Origin: Candidatus Accumulibacter proximus
GTDB taxonomy: Bacteria > Pseudomonadota > Gammaproteobacteria > Burkholderiales > Rhodocyclaceae
NCBI GenBank assembly: GCA_016709675.1
Contig: JADJMH010000026.1
Span: 1 to 21,858, forward strand
DNA length: 21,858 bases
Reading direction: 5' to 3'
The notes under the pieces are model-generated. The model saw only the letters and a program-made list of their open reading frames with translations, was not told where the DNA came from and searched no databases. This document shows, in pieces, positions 1-6,874 of this stretch (the stretch's first letter is position 1; each line of letters opens with the position of its first letter). The position numbers and the translations under genes are program-made.

Positions 1-1265
1 CCAGATGATGTTCTTCGGCCCGAAGGCCGCATCGCCACCGAAAGAAGACATTCCAGCAGGAGTGGGACCCATCGTCCGCTCGTCGAGCTTGGGCAGACCC
101 GGTATCCCGAATTCCAATGCCGATGTCGCGCTCGATCCAGGGAGGCATTGTCCTGGCCGACGGCGACCAGCACCACGTCGCACTCCCAGTGCGGATCAGG
201 CTCGCCGGTCGGCACCAGCGTGCAGCACCCGTTCTCGTCGGCCTCCCAGCGCACCTTCTGGAAGGTGACGCCGGTGAAAGTCGGCCGCCGTTATTGGGTA
301 AAAGGCCCAGGGAACGAGGTTGTTGAGGATCCGGATGGTGCCTTCGTGCATCGCGTCCTCCTTTTCCAGGCTGGCGCTTCATCTGCTCGAAACCGGAACG
401 GACGATGACGCGAAGCGTCAGTACCACCCCGTGAAGCGTTACCGACCGGCAGCAGTCCATCGCCGTATTGCCGCCGCCGAAGCACGATCACGCGCTTGCT
501 GATCGATGTGACGTGGCCGAAGGCGACACTCGCCAGCCAGTCGATTCCCGAGATGGATGGACTTGGCGCCCTGCGTGCGGACGTCGAGATCCCGGCCACG
601 CGGCGCGCCGGAACCGACGAAGCACCGCGTCTAGCCCTCGGCGAGCAGGTCCTTCAGCGAACTGACGTACTGGTCGCTGCGGAAGTCGTTACGCCGAGGC
701 CAAGGATGTAGCCCGTTTCCCTCGTCGATGATCTCTTCCGGCAGAGCGGGAACTTGGGATCTGGGTGCGGATCATGCCGCCGGCGCGGGCATCGCCGTCG
801 TAGTCACGACCTCATAGCCAAGCGGCGCCCGAGAAAGGTCCCGCGCGACAGTCAGCGAGGCGGGCCCGGCACCGATGCGGCGACGCGGCGGCCATTCTTC
901 CTTTGCGCTGCCGGCAACGGCAACATCGGCTGGGATGTCCTGCTTGCAGTCGGCCGCGACGCGCTTCAGGCGGCAGATCGCGACCGGCTCCCGGCGCTCG
1001 CGGCCATCGGCCGTCGTCCTCAATCCGGCTGCGCCGACACGCCGGCTCGCACGGTTCAGTCGCAGGTGCGGCCGAGGATGCCGGGAAAGACGTTCGACAC
1101 CGGTTGACCATGTAGGCCTCGGCTGTGGCGGACGGCGGCGATCAGACGAATGCTCCGGGGACGGGTGTATGGGCCGGGCTGGCCTCACCGGCAATCGCCA
1201 CGACTTTGTGGAAGTAGTCGGGGCGCTGATATCGGTAGGCTTCCAAGACGAAGGGTTCCTTTCAT
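1..1265 (-). pseudogene. GltD-like FAD/NAD(P)-dependent oxidoreductase, multiply frameshifted, partial
   Basis: Reading the minus strand across all three frames gives an ordered set of motifs typical of the small subunit of glutamate synthase and related FAD/NAD(P) oxidoreductases. These are EAYRYQRPDYFHKVVAIAGE near 1255-1195, then GRTCD..CEPACRR and EPVAICRLKRVAAD near 1085-960, GAGPASLTVA near 870-840, a second nucleotide site VIVLGGGNTAMD (here read as VIVLRRRQYGD after one extra T) near 490, and GGDAAFGPKNI at the left edge. Such proteins pass electrons from NAD(P)H through FAD to a partner subunit. ATG at 1265 is the likely start, with an extra G just after it. At least six frame changes are needed, so no functional product can come from the sequence as given. 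The C-terminus lies outside the window. The family call is firm; whether the breaks are biological or sequencing errors is open. Confidence 0.75.
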
Positions 1266-1447
1266 CGAGATGAAATCGGGCCACGGCCGCGGGCCCCAAG
1301 GCTGGCATACTAGCGCGGCACTGGCACTGAAAAGGTTTATGTTTCAAGGGGCAAAACCGTCCCGGTTGAAAGGGCGAGAAGACCTGGCGTTGTGCCCGGA
1401 CAGGGTGTCGTTGTAAGATGATGGCTTCGGTGTGTCGGGTCTCGATC

Positions 1448-1923
1448 ATGGATCTACAAACTGCTTTTGCTTGTTGCCCTGCTTTTGGTGCTACCGGTCC
1501 GCGCCACGGTGGTCGATGTCGACAATACGGAACTGGCGCGGCTGGTCGCCGCCGGGGTGCCGATCATCGACATCCGCACCGAAGGTGAATGGGAAGGAAA
1601 CCGGAATCGTGCCGGGCAGCCGACTGTTCACCTTTTTCAATGAGCACGGTCGTGCGGATCCACCCGCGTGGCTGCAGCAGGTAAAGGGCGTTGCGACGCC
1701 GGACCAGCCGGTGATCCTCATCTGCCGCAGCGGCAACCGCACCAAGGCGGCAAGCCAGTTCCTGTCACGCGAGGCGGGTTACCAGACGGTGTACAATGTC
1801 AAAGATGGTATTCGCGCCTGGGCCAAGGACGGTCGTCCGCTGGCACCGGCAGCAAGCGCCATCGCACGCTGCCCGGGCGGCGAACTGCTGAGCGCGGCGG
1901 CACGACTTGCCGGGCCGCGCTGA
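1448..1923 (+). pseudogene. Exported rhodanese-like protein, frameshifted
   Basis: The C-terminal two thirds read openly from about 1594 and contain the rhodanese active-site loop ILICRSGNRTKAAS, with Cys as the persulfide-carrying residue, followed by YNVKDGIRAWAKDGRP. The N-terminus lies in another frame: a hydrophobic signal segment (KLLLLVALLLVLPVRA), then VVDVDNTELARLV and IIDIRTEGEW. One extra G in the TGGG run near 1591-1594 separates the two parts (EGEW then KETGIVPGS). A second extra G just after the ATG at 1448 would join a start codon to IYKLLLL. Rhodaneses move sulfane sulfur; a signal peptide suggests the periplasm. The gene ends 3 bases before the stop of the opposing thioredoxin gene. 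Start position is uncertain. Confidence 0.75.
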
Positions 1924-1926
1924 AGC

Positions 1927-2260
1927 TCAGGCTGCTGTTTCCGTGAGCAGTCTGGCGAGTTGCCGTGCGATCGCGTCTGCGTCGGCGGGACGGACCAGGC
2001 GTGCAACTTCGCTTCCTGGCGCAGAAAGATCAGTGTTGGCCAGAGCTTGACCAGGAACGAACGACCCAGTCTGCGCCCTGGGCCATCTTCTATCCTGATG
2101 TGCCGCACCCCGGATAGGCTGCCAGGGCGCCCGACAGCAGGGGTGACGGCGAGACAGTGCCCGCACCAGGGGCGCGCCGAACTCAAGGACGATCGGCTCG
2201 GCGATTGATCGATCTGGCTGCGAGATGGCCTGATATCGGCATAGACAGGTTCAGACCCAT
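1927..2260 (-). pseudogene. Thioredoxin-like protein with CGHC active site, frameshifted
   Basis: The minus strand starts with ATG at 2260 preceded by a good ribosome binding site (AGGAGA, 5 bases away) and reads MGLNLSMPISGHLAARSI. After frame corrections it continues EPIVLEFGAP-WCGHC-LAVTPAV, then VRHIRIEDGPGRRLGRSF, VKLWPTLIF and SEVARLVRPADADAIARQL. WCGHC is a thioredoxin-fold redox motif (CGHC as in protein disulfide isomerases, rather than CGPC), and the later Pro in KLWPTLIF fits the cis-Pro strand. The length of about 110 residues matches a thioredoxin, with no signal peptide, so it is probably cytoplasmic. One break is an extra C in the CCCC run before TGG; others lie near 2200 and 2035. 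It converges on the rhodanese gene, and the two may share a sulfur/thiol role (inference). Confidence 0.75.
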
Positions 2261-2569
2261 GTTTTCTCCTGAGCAGGCGGTACGGCAGGGAATGTGGTGC
2301 AGCATATCCTACCGAAGCGTCGTCAGGGTTCCCTTTTTTGCCCTGGGCGACTTCAGCCTCGTCTGCTTCCAGAGTTTCAGGCGCGGTGGCGCAATACCTG
2401 CGGGTGATGCATTACCGCGATCTTGCCTTCGACTGAGCGGGTGGCGAGAAGCGATGGATCGATCACCTCTCGGCGCAAGAGCAGTCCATTCGAGGTTTGT
2501 GATTCCACCGCGACTTGCTAGACTAGGCATTGCAGGCCCCGATCAACCATTCCTTCACAGGAGACAGAG
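2261..2569. other. Divergent intergenic region between thioredoxin and caspase genes
   Basis: These 309 bases separate two divergent genes and hold no convincing coding sequence. The left edge is the thioredoxin ribosome binding site; the right edge holds AGGAGA upstream of the caspase ATG. A weak promoter-like pair TTGTGA, 16 bases, TAGACT lies about 70 bases before the caspase start. Nothing else is recognised. Confidence 0.35.
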
Positions 2570-3274
2570 ATGAGCAAACGCGCACTTTGTATAGGCGTCA
2601 ACAACTACCCCGGTACAACACATGGACCTGAGCGGCTGCGGGTGAAACGACGCCAACGACTGGGCGGCCGAACTGGCAACACGCGGTTTTGCCGTCAGCA
2701 AGCTGATCGACAGCCAGGCGACCCAGGCGGCAATGGTCAGCGGCATCCAGTCGTTGATCGCCGCAGCGGTCAGCGGCGACGTCGTCGTGATCACCTTTTC
2801 CGGGCACGGCACCACGTGCCGGATACCAACGGCGACGAGATCGATGGCCTCGATGAGGCGCTCTGTCCGTACGACCTTCAGACCGGCGGTGAGGCCTGAT
2901 CGACGACGAGATCAATACGCTGTTCAGCGCGCGAAGGGGGGCGTGCGGCTGGTCCTGATTTCCGACAGTTGCCATTCGGGGGACCGTGACGCGGGCTTTT
3001 TGCCAGCGCGCTTTCCCGCATGGCTGGCGACCTGCTGCTGGCCGGGTGCAAGGAAGGACCAAACAACTTCAGTTACGACGCGAGAATCGGCGGTCGGCCC
3101 TGCGGTGCCTTCACTTACTATGCGCTCAAGGCACTGAAGGCGCTGCCAGCCAGCGCCACCTACGCCGATTGGCACGCCAAGATCAATCCGGGCTATCTGC
3201 CATCGGCTTCGTACCCACAGAGCCCGCAGATCTTTGGCAGTGCGGACGCTCGCAAGCGCAAGATCTTGAGCTGA
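2570..3274 (+). pseudogene. Caspase-family (peptidase C14, metacaspase-like) protein, frameshifted
   Basis: ATG 2570 follows a good AGGAGA site and begins MSKRALCIGVNNYPGT. Across three frames the rest reads MDLSGC, NDANDWAAELATRGFAVSKL, IQSLIAAAVSGDVVVITFSGHGT (catalytic His codon 2805-2807), PDTNGDEIDGLDEALCPYDL, LIDDEINTLFSAR and VRLVLISDSCHSGT (catalytic Cys codon 2970-2972). The C-terminus LLLAGCKEGPNNFSYDAR through FTYYALKALKALP to SYPQSPQIFG is open from 3020 to the stop at 3274. This is the bacterial caspase-fold cysteine protease family; known members cut after basic residues, but the substrate here is unknown. Only about 15 codons separate the Cys motif from LLLAGC, shorter than I expect for the family, so a loop may be deleted. 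Breaks include insertions making GGGTGAAAC from an expected GTGAAC, which creates a TGA, and an extra G after TCGGGG. Confidence 0.75.
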
Positions 3275-3382
3275 GGAGAGTCCACGCCGGTGCGTTGGTG
3301 CGCCCAGCGTCCCCGGCGCGCTGGCTGGTAGACGCGTGCTTAAAGCCAACCCATTGTCATTGTCATTGCCAATTTGACGTCT

Positions 3383-3406
3383 GTCGTCAGTATGGTCGTC
3401 AGTATG
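3383..3406. repeat. Perfect 12-bp tandem duplication
   Basis: GTCGTCAGTATG occurs twice head to tail, directly before GGCAATGATG at the start of the ATPase stub. A 6-bp repeat (CATTGT CATTGT CATTGC) lies at 3352-3369 just upstream. The TCATTGCC/GGCAATGA pair around the repeat forms a short inverted repeat. It could be a slippage or rearrangement scar. Confidence 0.6.
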
Positions 3407-3412
3407 GCAATG

Positions 3413-3630
3413 ATGATTGACCGCCAAGCCGAACCGGCATTCGCCAGGCGCTGGTCTATACGGCCGCTGTCGTGCTGCTGGTGGGCAAGAGGACGTCGGC
3501 GCGACATATCGCTGCCAGTTGGCCGGGTGTCACGGTTTATCTTGATCTGGAACGTCCCGTCGACCGGCTGCGCCTTGACGATGCCGACAAGCCACCTGCG
3601 CGCCCAGCGGGAAAATCCGCAGCTATCTGA
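3413..3630 (+). pseudogene. N-terminal stub of AAA_14/DUF4143-type ATPase
   Basis: The start reads MIDRQAEPAF, then after one frame change QALVYTAAVVLLVGKRTSARH, IAASWPGVTVYLDLERP and DRLRLDDADK, ending at TGA 3628-3630. This matches the first 70 or so residues of the large family of single-chain P-loop ATPases with an AAA_14 N-terminal half and a DUF4143 C-terminal half. The expected P-loop (of the form GxRQVGKTTLARHIAA) is shortened to VGKRTSARHIAA, so the nucleotide site looks destroyed. The remaining 300 or so residues, including Walker B, are absent; the rpsF promoter follows. This is a dead remnant. The family call rests on remembered motif order. Confidence 0.6.
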
Positions 3631-3720
3631 AACGTCACGTGCCAATGTTGGCGCCGCGGTCTGACTCGGGGGGAAAACTCGATTGCGGAATTTGGCAAGA
3701 AAAATAGCGGGCTAGGGATC

Positions 3721-3749
3721 TGTCCGCAAGATCGATAGACAGGTATAAT
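3721..3749 (+). promoter_or_regulatory. Promoter of the rpsF operon
   Basis: A perfect -10 box TATAAT lies at 3744-3749, about 65 bases before rpsF. The base stretch 17 bases upstream (TGTCCG, 3721-3726) is a poor -35 match. Placement before a ribosomal protein operon supports it. Confidence 0.65.
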
Positions 3750-3813
3750 CGGCGGCTTTTTCCACCTTGCTCCACCGTTCGCATGGCGGGGGCTTCATCC
3801 ATAAGGAGTGTTC

Positions 3814-4200
3814 ATGCGCAATTACGAAATCGTTCTGATCGTCCATCCGGACCAGAGTGAACAGGTTCCGGCGATGGTCGAGCGCTACAAGTCGCTGATC
3901 GTCACGCGCGCCGGGCAGATTCACCGCCTTGAAGACTGGGGGCGCCGTCAACTCGCCTATCCGATCCAGAAGCTGCACAAGGCACACTACATTCTGATGA
4001 ACATCGAGTGCGACGGCGCCACGCTGACCGAACTCGAGCACGGCTTCAAGTTCAACGACGCCATCCTTCGTCATCTGACGATCAGGACCAAGCGGGCGGT
4101 GAGCGCCCCGTCGCCGATGATGAAGGACGAAAAGTCCAAGTCGTTGCTGGAAGTTCGTGAGCAGGTGCCGGCGCAAGCTGCCGAGCAGCCAGCCGCCTGA
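3814..4200 (+). CDS. rpsF: 30S ribosomal protein S6
   Basis: A 128-residue protein starting MRNYEIVLIVHPDQ, with EDWGRRQLAYPIQKLHKAHY and the conserved RHLTIRTKRAV near the end of the globular domain; this is S6. It sits on the 30S platform and pairs with S18, whose gene is two positions downstream. The ATG at 3814 is chosen over an in-frame GTG at 3808 because AAGGAG (3803-3808) is correctly spaced 5 bases before it and because S6 proteins begin MRNYE/MRHYE. The C-terminal 25 residues are a charged, Ala-rich tail that varies among species. First gene of the rpsF-priB-rpsR-rplI operon; the stop is followed closely by priB. Confidence 0.97.
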   Translation: MRNYEIVLIVHPDQSEQVPAMVERYKSLIVTRAGQIHRLEDWGRRQLAYPIQKLHKAHYILMNIECDGATLTELEHGFKFNDAILRHLTIRTKRAVSAPSPMMKDEKSKSLLEVREQVPAQAAEQPAA

Positions 4201-4214
4201 CCGATGAGGCGCTG

Positions 4215-4544
4215 CTGAATCGCGTCGAGCTGACCGGAACCCTGATCGAGCGCAAGGCGTTGCGCTATACGCCGGCCGGTGTGCCGGTGGTCGAATGCCT
4301 GATCGGGCACCAGTCAGAACAGCTTGAAGCAGACAGTCCACGCCGCGTTGAATGTGAAATCCAGGCGATTGCCCTGGGTCCCACGGCGCAGTGGCTGCAG
4401 GCAGCGGGCCCAGGAACGGCGCTGCAACTGACCGGCTTTCTTGCCGCCAGGAGCCGGAACAGCAAGCAGCCCAGACTGCATATCACTACGATCGAATTTG
4501 TCGAAGGAAATCAAGATGGCAAGGTTCTTCAAGAAGAAGGATGA
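4215..4544 (+). CDS. priB: Primosomal replication protein N (PriB), apparently CTG start
   Basis: A single-domain OB-fold protein: NRVELTGTLIERKALRYTPAG, VPVVECLIGHQS, RRVECEIQAIALG, GTALQLTGFLAARS and RLHITTIEFVEG. PriB binds single-stranded DNA and PriA/DnaT to reload DnaB at stalled forks; DnaB is encoded three genes on. Position between rpsF and rpsR is the classic one. No ATG or GTG exists in frame between the upstream stop at 4158 and residue 16 of the domain. The only standard alternative, TTG 4260, would delete the first strand. CTG 4215 (MNRVEL...) has GAGG at 4206-4209, 5 bases away, and gives 109 residues, close to E. coli's 104. CTG 4212 or CTG 4197, which overlaps the rpsF stop as CTGA, are alternatives. 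The last 29 bases overlap rpsR. Confidence 0.85.
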   Translation: MNRVELTGTLIERKALRYTPAGVPVVECLIGHQSEQLEADSPRRVECEIQAIALGPTAQWLQAAGPGTALQLTGFLAARSRNSKQPRLHITTIEFVEGNQDGKVLQEEG

Positions 4545-4791
4545 CAAGAATGTCAAGAAGCGTGGCAGTGGTCTGTTCAAGCGGCGCAAGTTCTGTCGCT
4601 TCACCGCCGAGAAGATGGAAGAGATCGACTACAAGGATGTCGACCTGTTCAAGGAGTACGTTGCCGAGAACGCCAAGATCATGCCGGCTCGCCTGACTGG
4701 CACCAAGGCCGGCTATCAGCGGATGTTGTCGGTGGCCATCAAGCGCGCCCGCTTCCTGGCGCTGCTGCCTTACACCGACAACCACCAGTAA
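4516..4791 (+). CDS. rpsR: 30S ribosomal protein S18
   Basis: 91 residues beginning MARFFKKKDDKNVKKRG, with the conserved core KFCRFTAEKMEEIDYKDVD and the C-terminal GYQRMLSVAIKRARFLALLP. This is bS18, which binds S6 on the 30S platform. The start ATG lies inside the end of priB, with AAGGA 7 bases upstream, so translation is probably coupled. A single Cys near the start of the core means no complete zinc site, consistent with a Cys-minus type. Length and context are normal. Confidence 0.97.
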   Translation: MARFFKKKDDKNVKKRGSGLFKRRKFCRFTAEKMEEIDYKDVDLFKEYVAENAKIMPARLTGTKAGYQRMLSVAIKRARFLALLPYTDNHQ

Positions 4792-4805
4792 GCGAGGAGA
4801 CGACG

Positions 4806-5264
4806 ATGCAAATCATTCTGATGGAAAAGGTCGCCAACCTCGGGAACCTCGGCGATCTGCTCAAGGTGAAGGATGGCTACGCCCGCAACTTCCTGATTCC
4901 GAAGGGTAAAGCAAAGCGGGCAACGCCCGCCGCGCTGAAAGAGTTTGAAGCCAAGCGCGCCGAACTCGAGGGTGCCGCGGCAGAGAAACTGGCTGCTGCA
5001 CAGGCGTATGCGGAAAAGCTCGGTGGTGTAGTTGTCAGGATCGCACGCAAGGCCGGCGTCGATGGTCGTCTGTTCGGTTCAGTGACCAACTTTGATGTCG
5101 CGGACGGTCTGAAGGAACTCGGTTTTTCCGTCGAGAAGTCGGCCGTGCGCATGCCCGCCGGTCCGCTCAAGATGATTGGCGAGTCCCAGCTGGAAGTGGC
5201 CCTGCACAGCGACGTCATGGCGACGATCACCGTGGCCGTGGTGGTCGAACAGATGAAGATGTAG
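4806..5264 (+). CDS. rplI: 50S ribosomal protein L9
   Basis: 152 residues beginning MQIILMEKVANLGNLGDLLKV, with DGYARNFLIPKGKAKRAT forming the N-terminal rRNA-binding domain. A long charged Ala/Glu helix (about residues 45-75) links to the C-terminal domain containing GRLFGSVTNFDVADGL and GESQLEVALHSDV. This is L9 at its usual length, binding 23S rRNA at the base of the L1 stalk. GAGGAG at 4794-4799 gives a clear start. It closes the operon and is followed by a terminator 38 bases downstream. Confidence 0.97.
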   Translation: MQIILMEKVANLGNLGDLLKVKDGYARNFLIPKGKAKRATPAALKEFEAKRAELEGAAAEKLAAAQAYAEKLGGVVVRIARKAGVDGRLFGSVTNFDVADGLKELGFSVEKSAVRMPAGPLKMIGESQLEVALHSDVMATITVAVVVEQMKM

Positions 5265-5302
5265 GTGCTTTGATTCGGCGCCGTGTTCTCGCGCCGGAAA
5301 AG

Positions 5303-5330
5303 AAGCCTTGCCGAAGGGCAGGGCTTTTTT
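5303..5330 (+). terminator. Rho-independent terminator after rplI
   Basis: AAGCCTTGCC, loop GAAG, GGCAGGGCTT forms a 10-bp stem with one G-T pair, followed by a run of six T. It ends the ribosomal operon and separates it from dnaB. Confidence 0.9.
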
Positions 5331-5402
5331 GCGTTCTGGGGGCGGAGCGGGGCATGGCCGCGCTACACTCGCAGCCTTGCTCGTCCCGTCAGCGGATTCT
5401 CC

Positions 5403-6848
5403 ATGGCCAGCCCGTCCGATTCCTTCAACTCCGAAAACGCGCAACGTTCCAGCAGTCCCAGGGCGCGCCGAGACCGCAGCCCGCAGGCTGACCCGGTGGT
5501 GTCCGAACTGCGCGTGCCGCCACACTCGATCGAGGCCGAGCAGTCGGTCCTCGGTGGCTTGCTGCTCGACAACGTCGCCTTCGACAAGATCGCCGATGTG
5601 ATCACCGAAGGCGATTTCTATCGGGATGAGCACAGGCGCATTTACCGCCAGATTTGCAAACTGCTTGAACGCGGCAAGCCGGCCGACGCGGTGACGGTCG
5701 CCGAAAGCCTCGACCAGGCCGGGGAGGGCGATGCCACCGGCGGGCTGGCCTACCTTGGCGAGCTGGCGGCCAACACACCGTCGGCGGCGAATATCCGACG
5801 TTATGCCGAAATCGTCCGTGAGCGGGCGATTCTGCGACAACTGGTGACCGCCGGTGACGACATCGCCGGTAGCGCGCTCAACCCGCTCGGCCGCGATCCG
5901 AAGACGCTGCTCGACGAGGCCGAGGCAAAGGTCTTCGCGATTGCCGAAGGCGGCTTCCGACATCAGAGCGGCTTCGTGCACATCAACCCGTTGCTGACGC
6001 AGGTCGTCGAGCGCATCCAGGAACTGCATGACCGCGACAATCCCTCGGATATCACTGGTGTGCCCACCGGGTATCACGATCTTGACTCGAAGACCTCGGG
6101 CCTGCAGGGTGGCGATCTATTGATCGTGGCCGGCCGCCCGTCGATGGGCAAAACCTCGTTTGCGCTGAATATTGCCGAGCATGTGGCGATCGAAGTTGGT
6201 TTGCCGGTGGCCATCTTCTCGATGGAGATGGGCGGTACGCAGCTGGCGATGCGGCTGTTGTCTTCGGTCGGCCGGCTCGATGCGCATCGCGTTCGGACCG
6301 GGCGCCTCAATGACGATGAGTGGTCGCGCCTGTCATTTGCCCTGGGCAAGATGCACGAGGCGCCGATCTATATTGACGAGACGCCGGCGCTCAACCCGAT
6401 CGATCTGCGCGCGCGGGCACGCCGTCTGCACCGCCAGTGCGGCAAGCTCGGGCTGATCGTCATCGACTATCTGCAGCTGATGTCGGCCACCTCGCACGGC
6501 GAGAACCGGGCAACTGAAATCTCCGAGATCTCGCGCTCGCTGAAAGGCCTGGCGAAGGAACTGGCGGTGCCGGTGATGGCGCTCTCGCAGCTCAACCGTT
6601 CGCTGGAACAACGGCCGAACAAGCGTCCGGTCATGTCCGACCTGCGCGAATCAGGCGCCATCGAGCAAGACGCCGACGTCATCATGTTCATCTATCGCGA
6701 CGAGGTGTACAACCCCGACACGCCGGAGAAAGGGGTTGCCGAGATCATCATCGGCAAGCAGCGCAACGGTCCGATCGGTACCACCCGCCTGACTTTCCTC
6801 GGCGAGTACACGCGCTTCGAGAATTTCGCCAGTCCCGGTTCGTATTGA
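5403..6848 (+). CDS. dnaB: Replicative DNA helicase DnaB
   Basis: A 481-residue hexameric 5'-3' helicase that unwinds DNA at the fork. The N-terminal collar domain begins RVPPHSIEAEQSVLGGLLLD after a 35-residue Ser/Arg-rich leader. The RecA-like domain carries Walker A GRPSMGKTS (Lys250), IFSMEMGG, Walker B LIVIDYLQLM (Asp355) and SQLNRSLEQRPNKRP, then MSDLRESGAIEQDADVIMFIYRDE and KQRNGPIGT. No intein is present. The open frame extends upstream to 5283 through the terminator, so ATG 5403 (MASPSDSF) is taken as the start, although its ribosome binding site is weak. A poor -10-like TACACT lies at 5364-5369. The gene has its own transcription unit after the rplI terminator and converges on the transglutaminase gene with 26 bases between stops. 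Confidence 0.95.
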   Translation: MASPSDSFNSENAQRSSSPRARRDRSPQADPVVSELRVPPHSIEAEQSVLGGLLLDNVAFDKIADVITEGDFYRDEHRRIYRQICKLLERGKPADAVTVAESLDQAGEGDATGGLAYLGELAANTPSAANIRRYAEIVRERAILRQLVTAGDDIAGSALNPLGRDPKTLLDEAEAKVFAIAEGGFRHQSGFVHINPLLTQVVERIQELHDRDNPSDITGVPTGYHDLDSKTSGLQGGDLLIVAGRPSMGKTSFALNIAEHVAIEVGLPVAIFSMEMGGTQLAMRLLSSVGRLDAHRVRTGRLNDDEWSRLSFALGKMHEAPIYIDETPALNPIDLRARARRLHRQCGKLGLIVIDYLQLMSATSHGENRATEISEISRSLKGLAKELAVPVMALSQLNRSLEQRPNKRPVMSDLRESGAIEQDADVIMFIYRDEVYNPDTPEKGVAEIIIGKQRNGPIGTTRLTFLGEYTRFENFASPGSY

Positions 6849-6874
6849 ATGGCCGCGGCGCGGCGGGGCCCTGC

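Noticed and set aside
5283..5402. Upstream extension of dnaB to 5283
   Set aside because: It would run through the rplI terminator hairpin and gives an N-terminus unlike the family; ATG 5403 fits better.
5079..6077. 332-codon minus-strand open frame over rplI and dnaB
   Set aside because: Antisense to two certain genes, and it crosses the rplI terminator.
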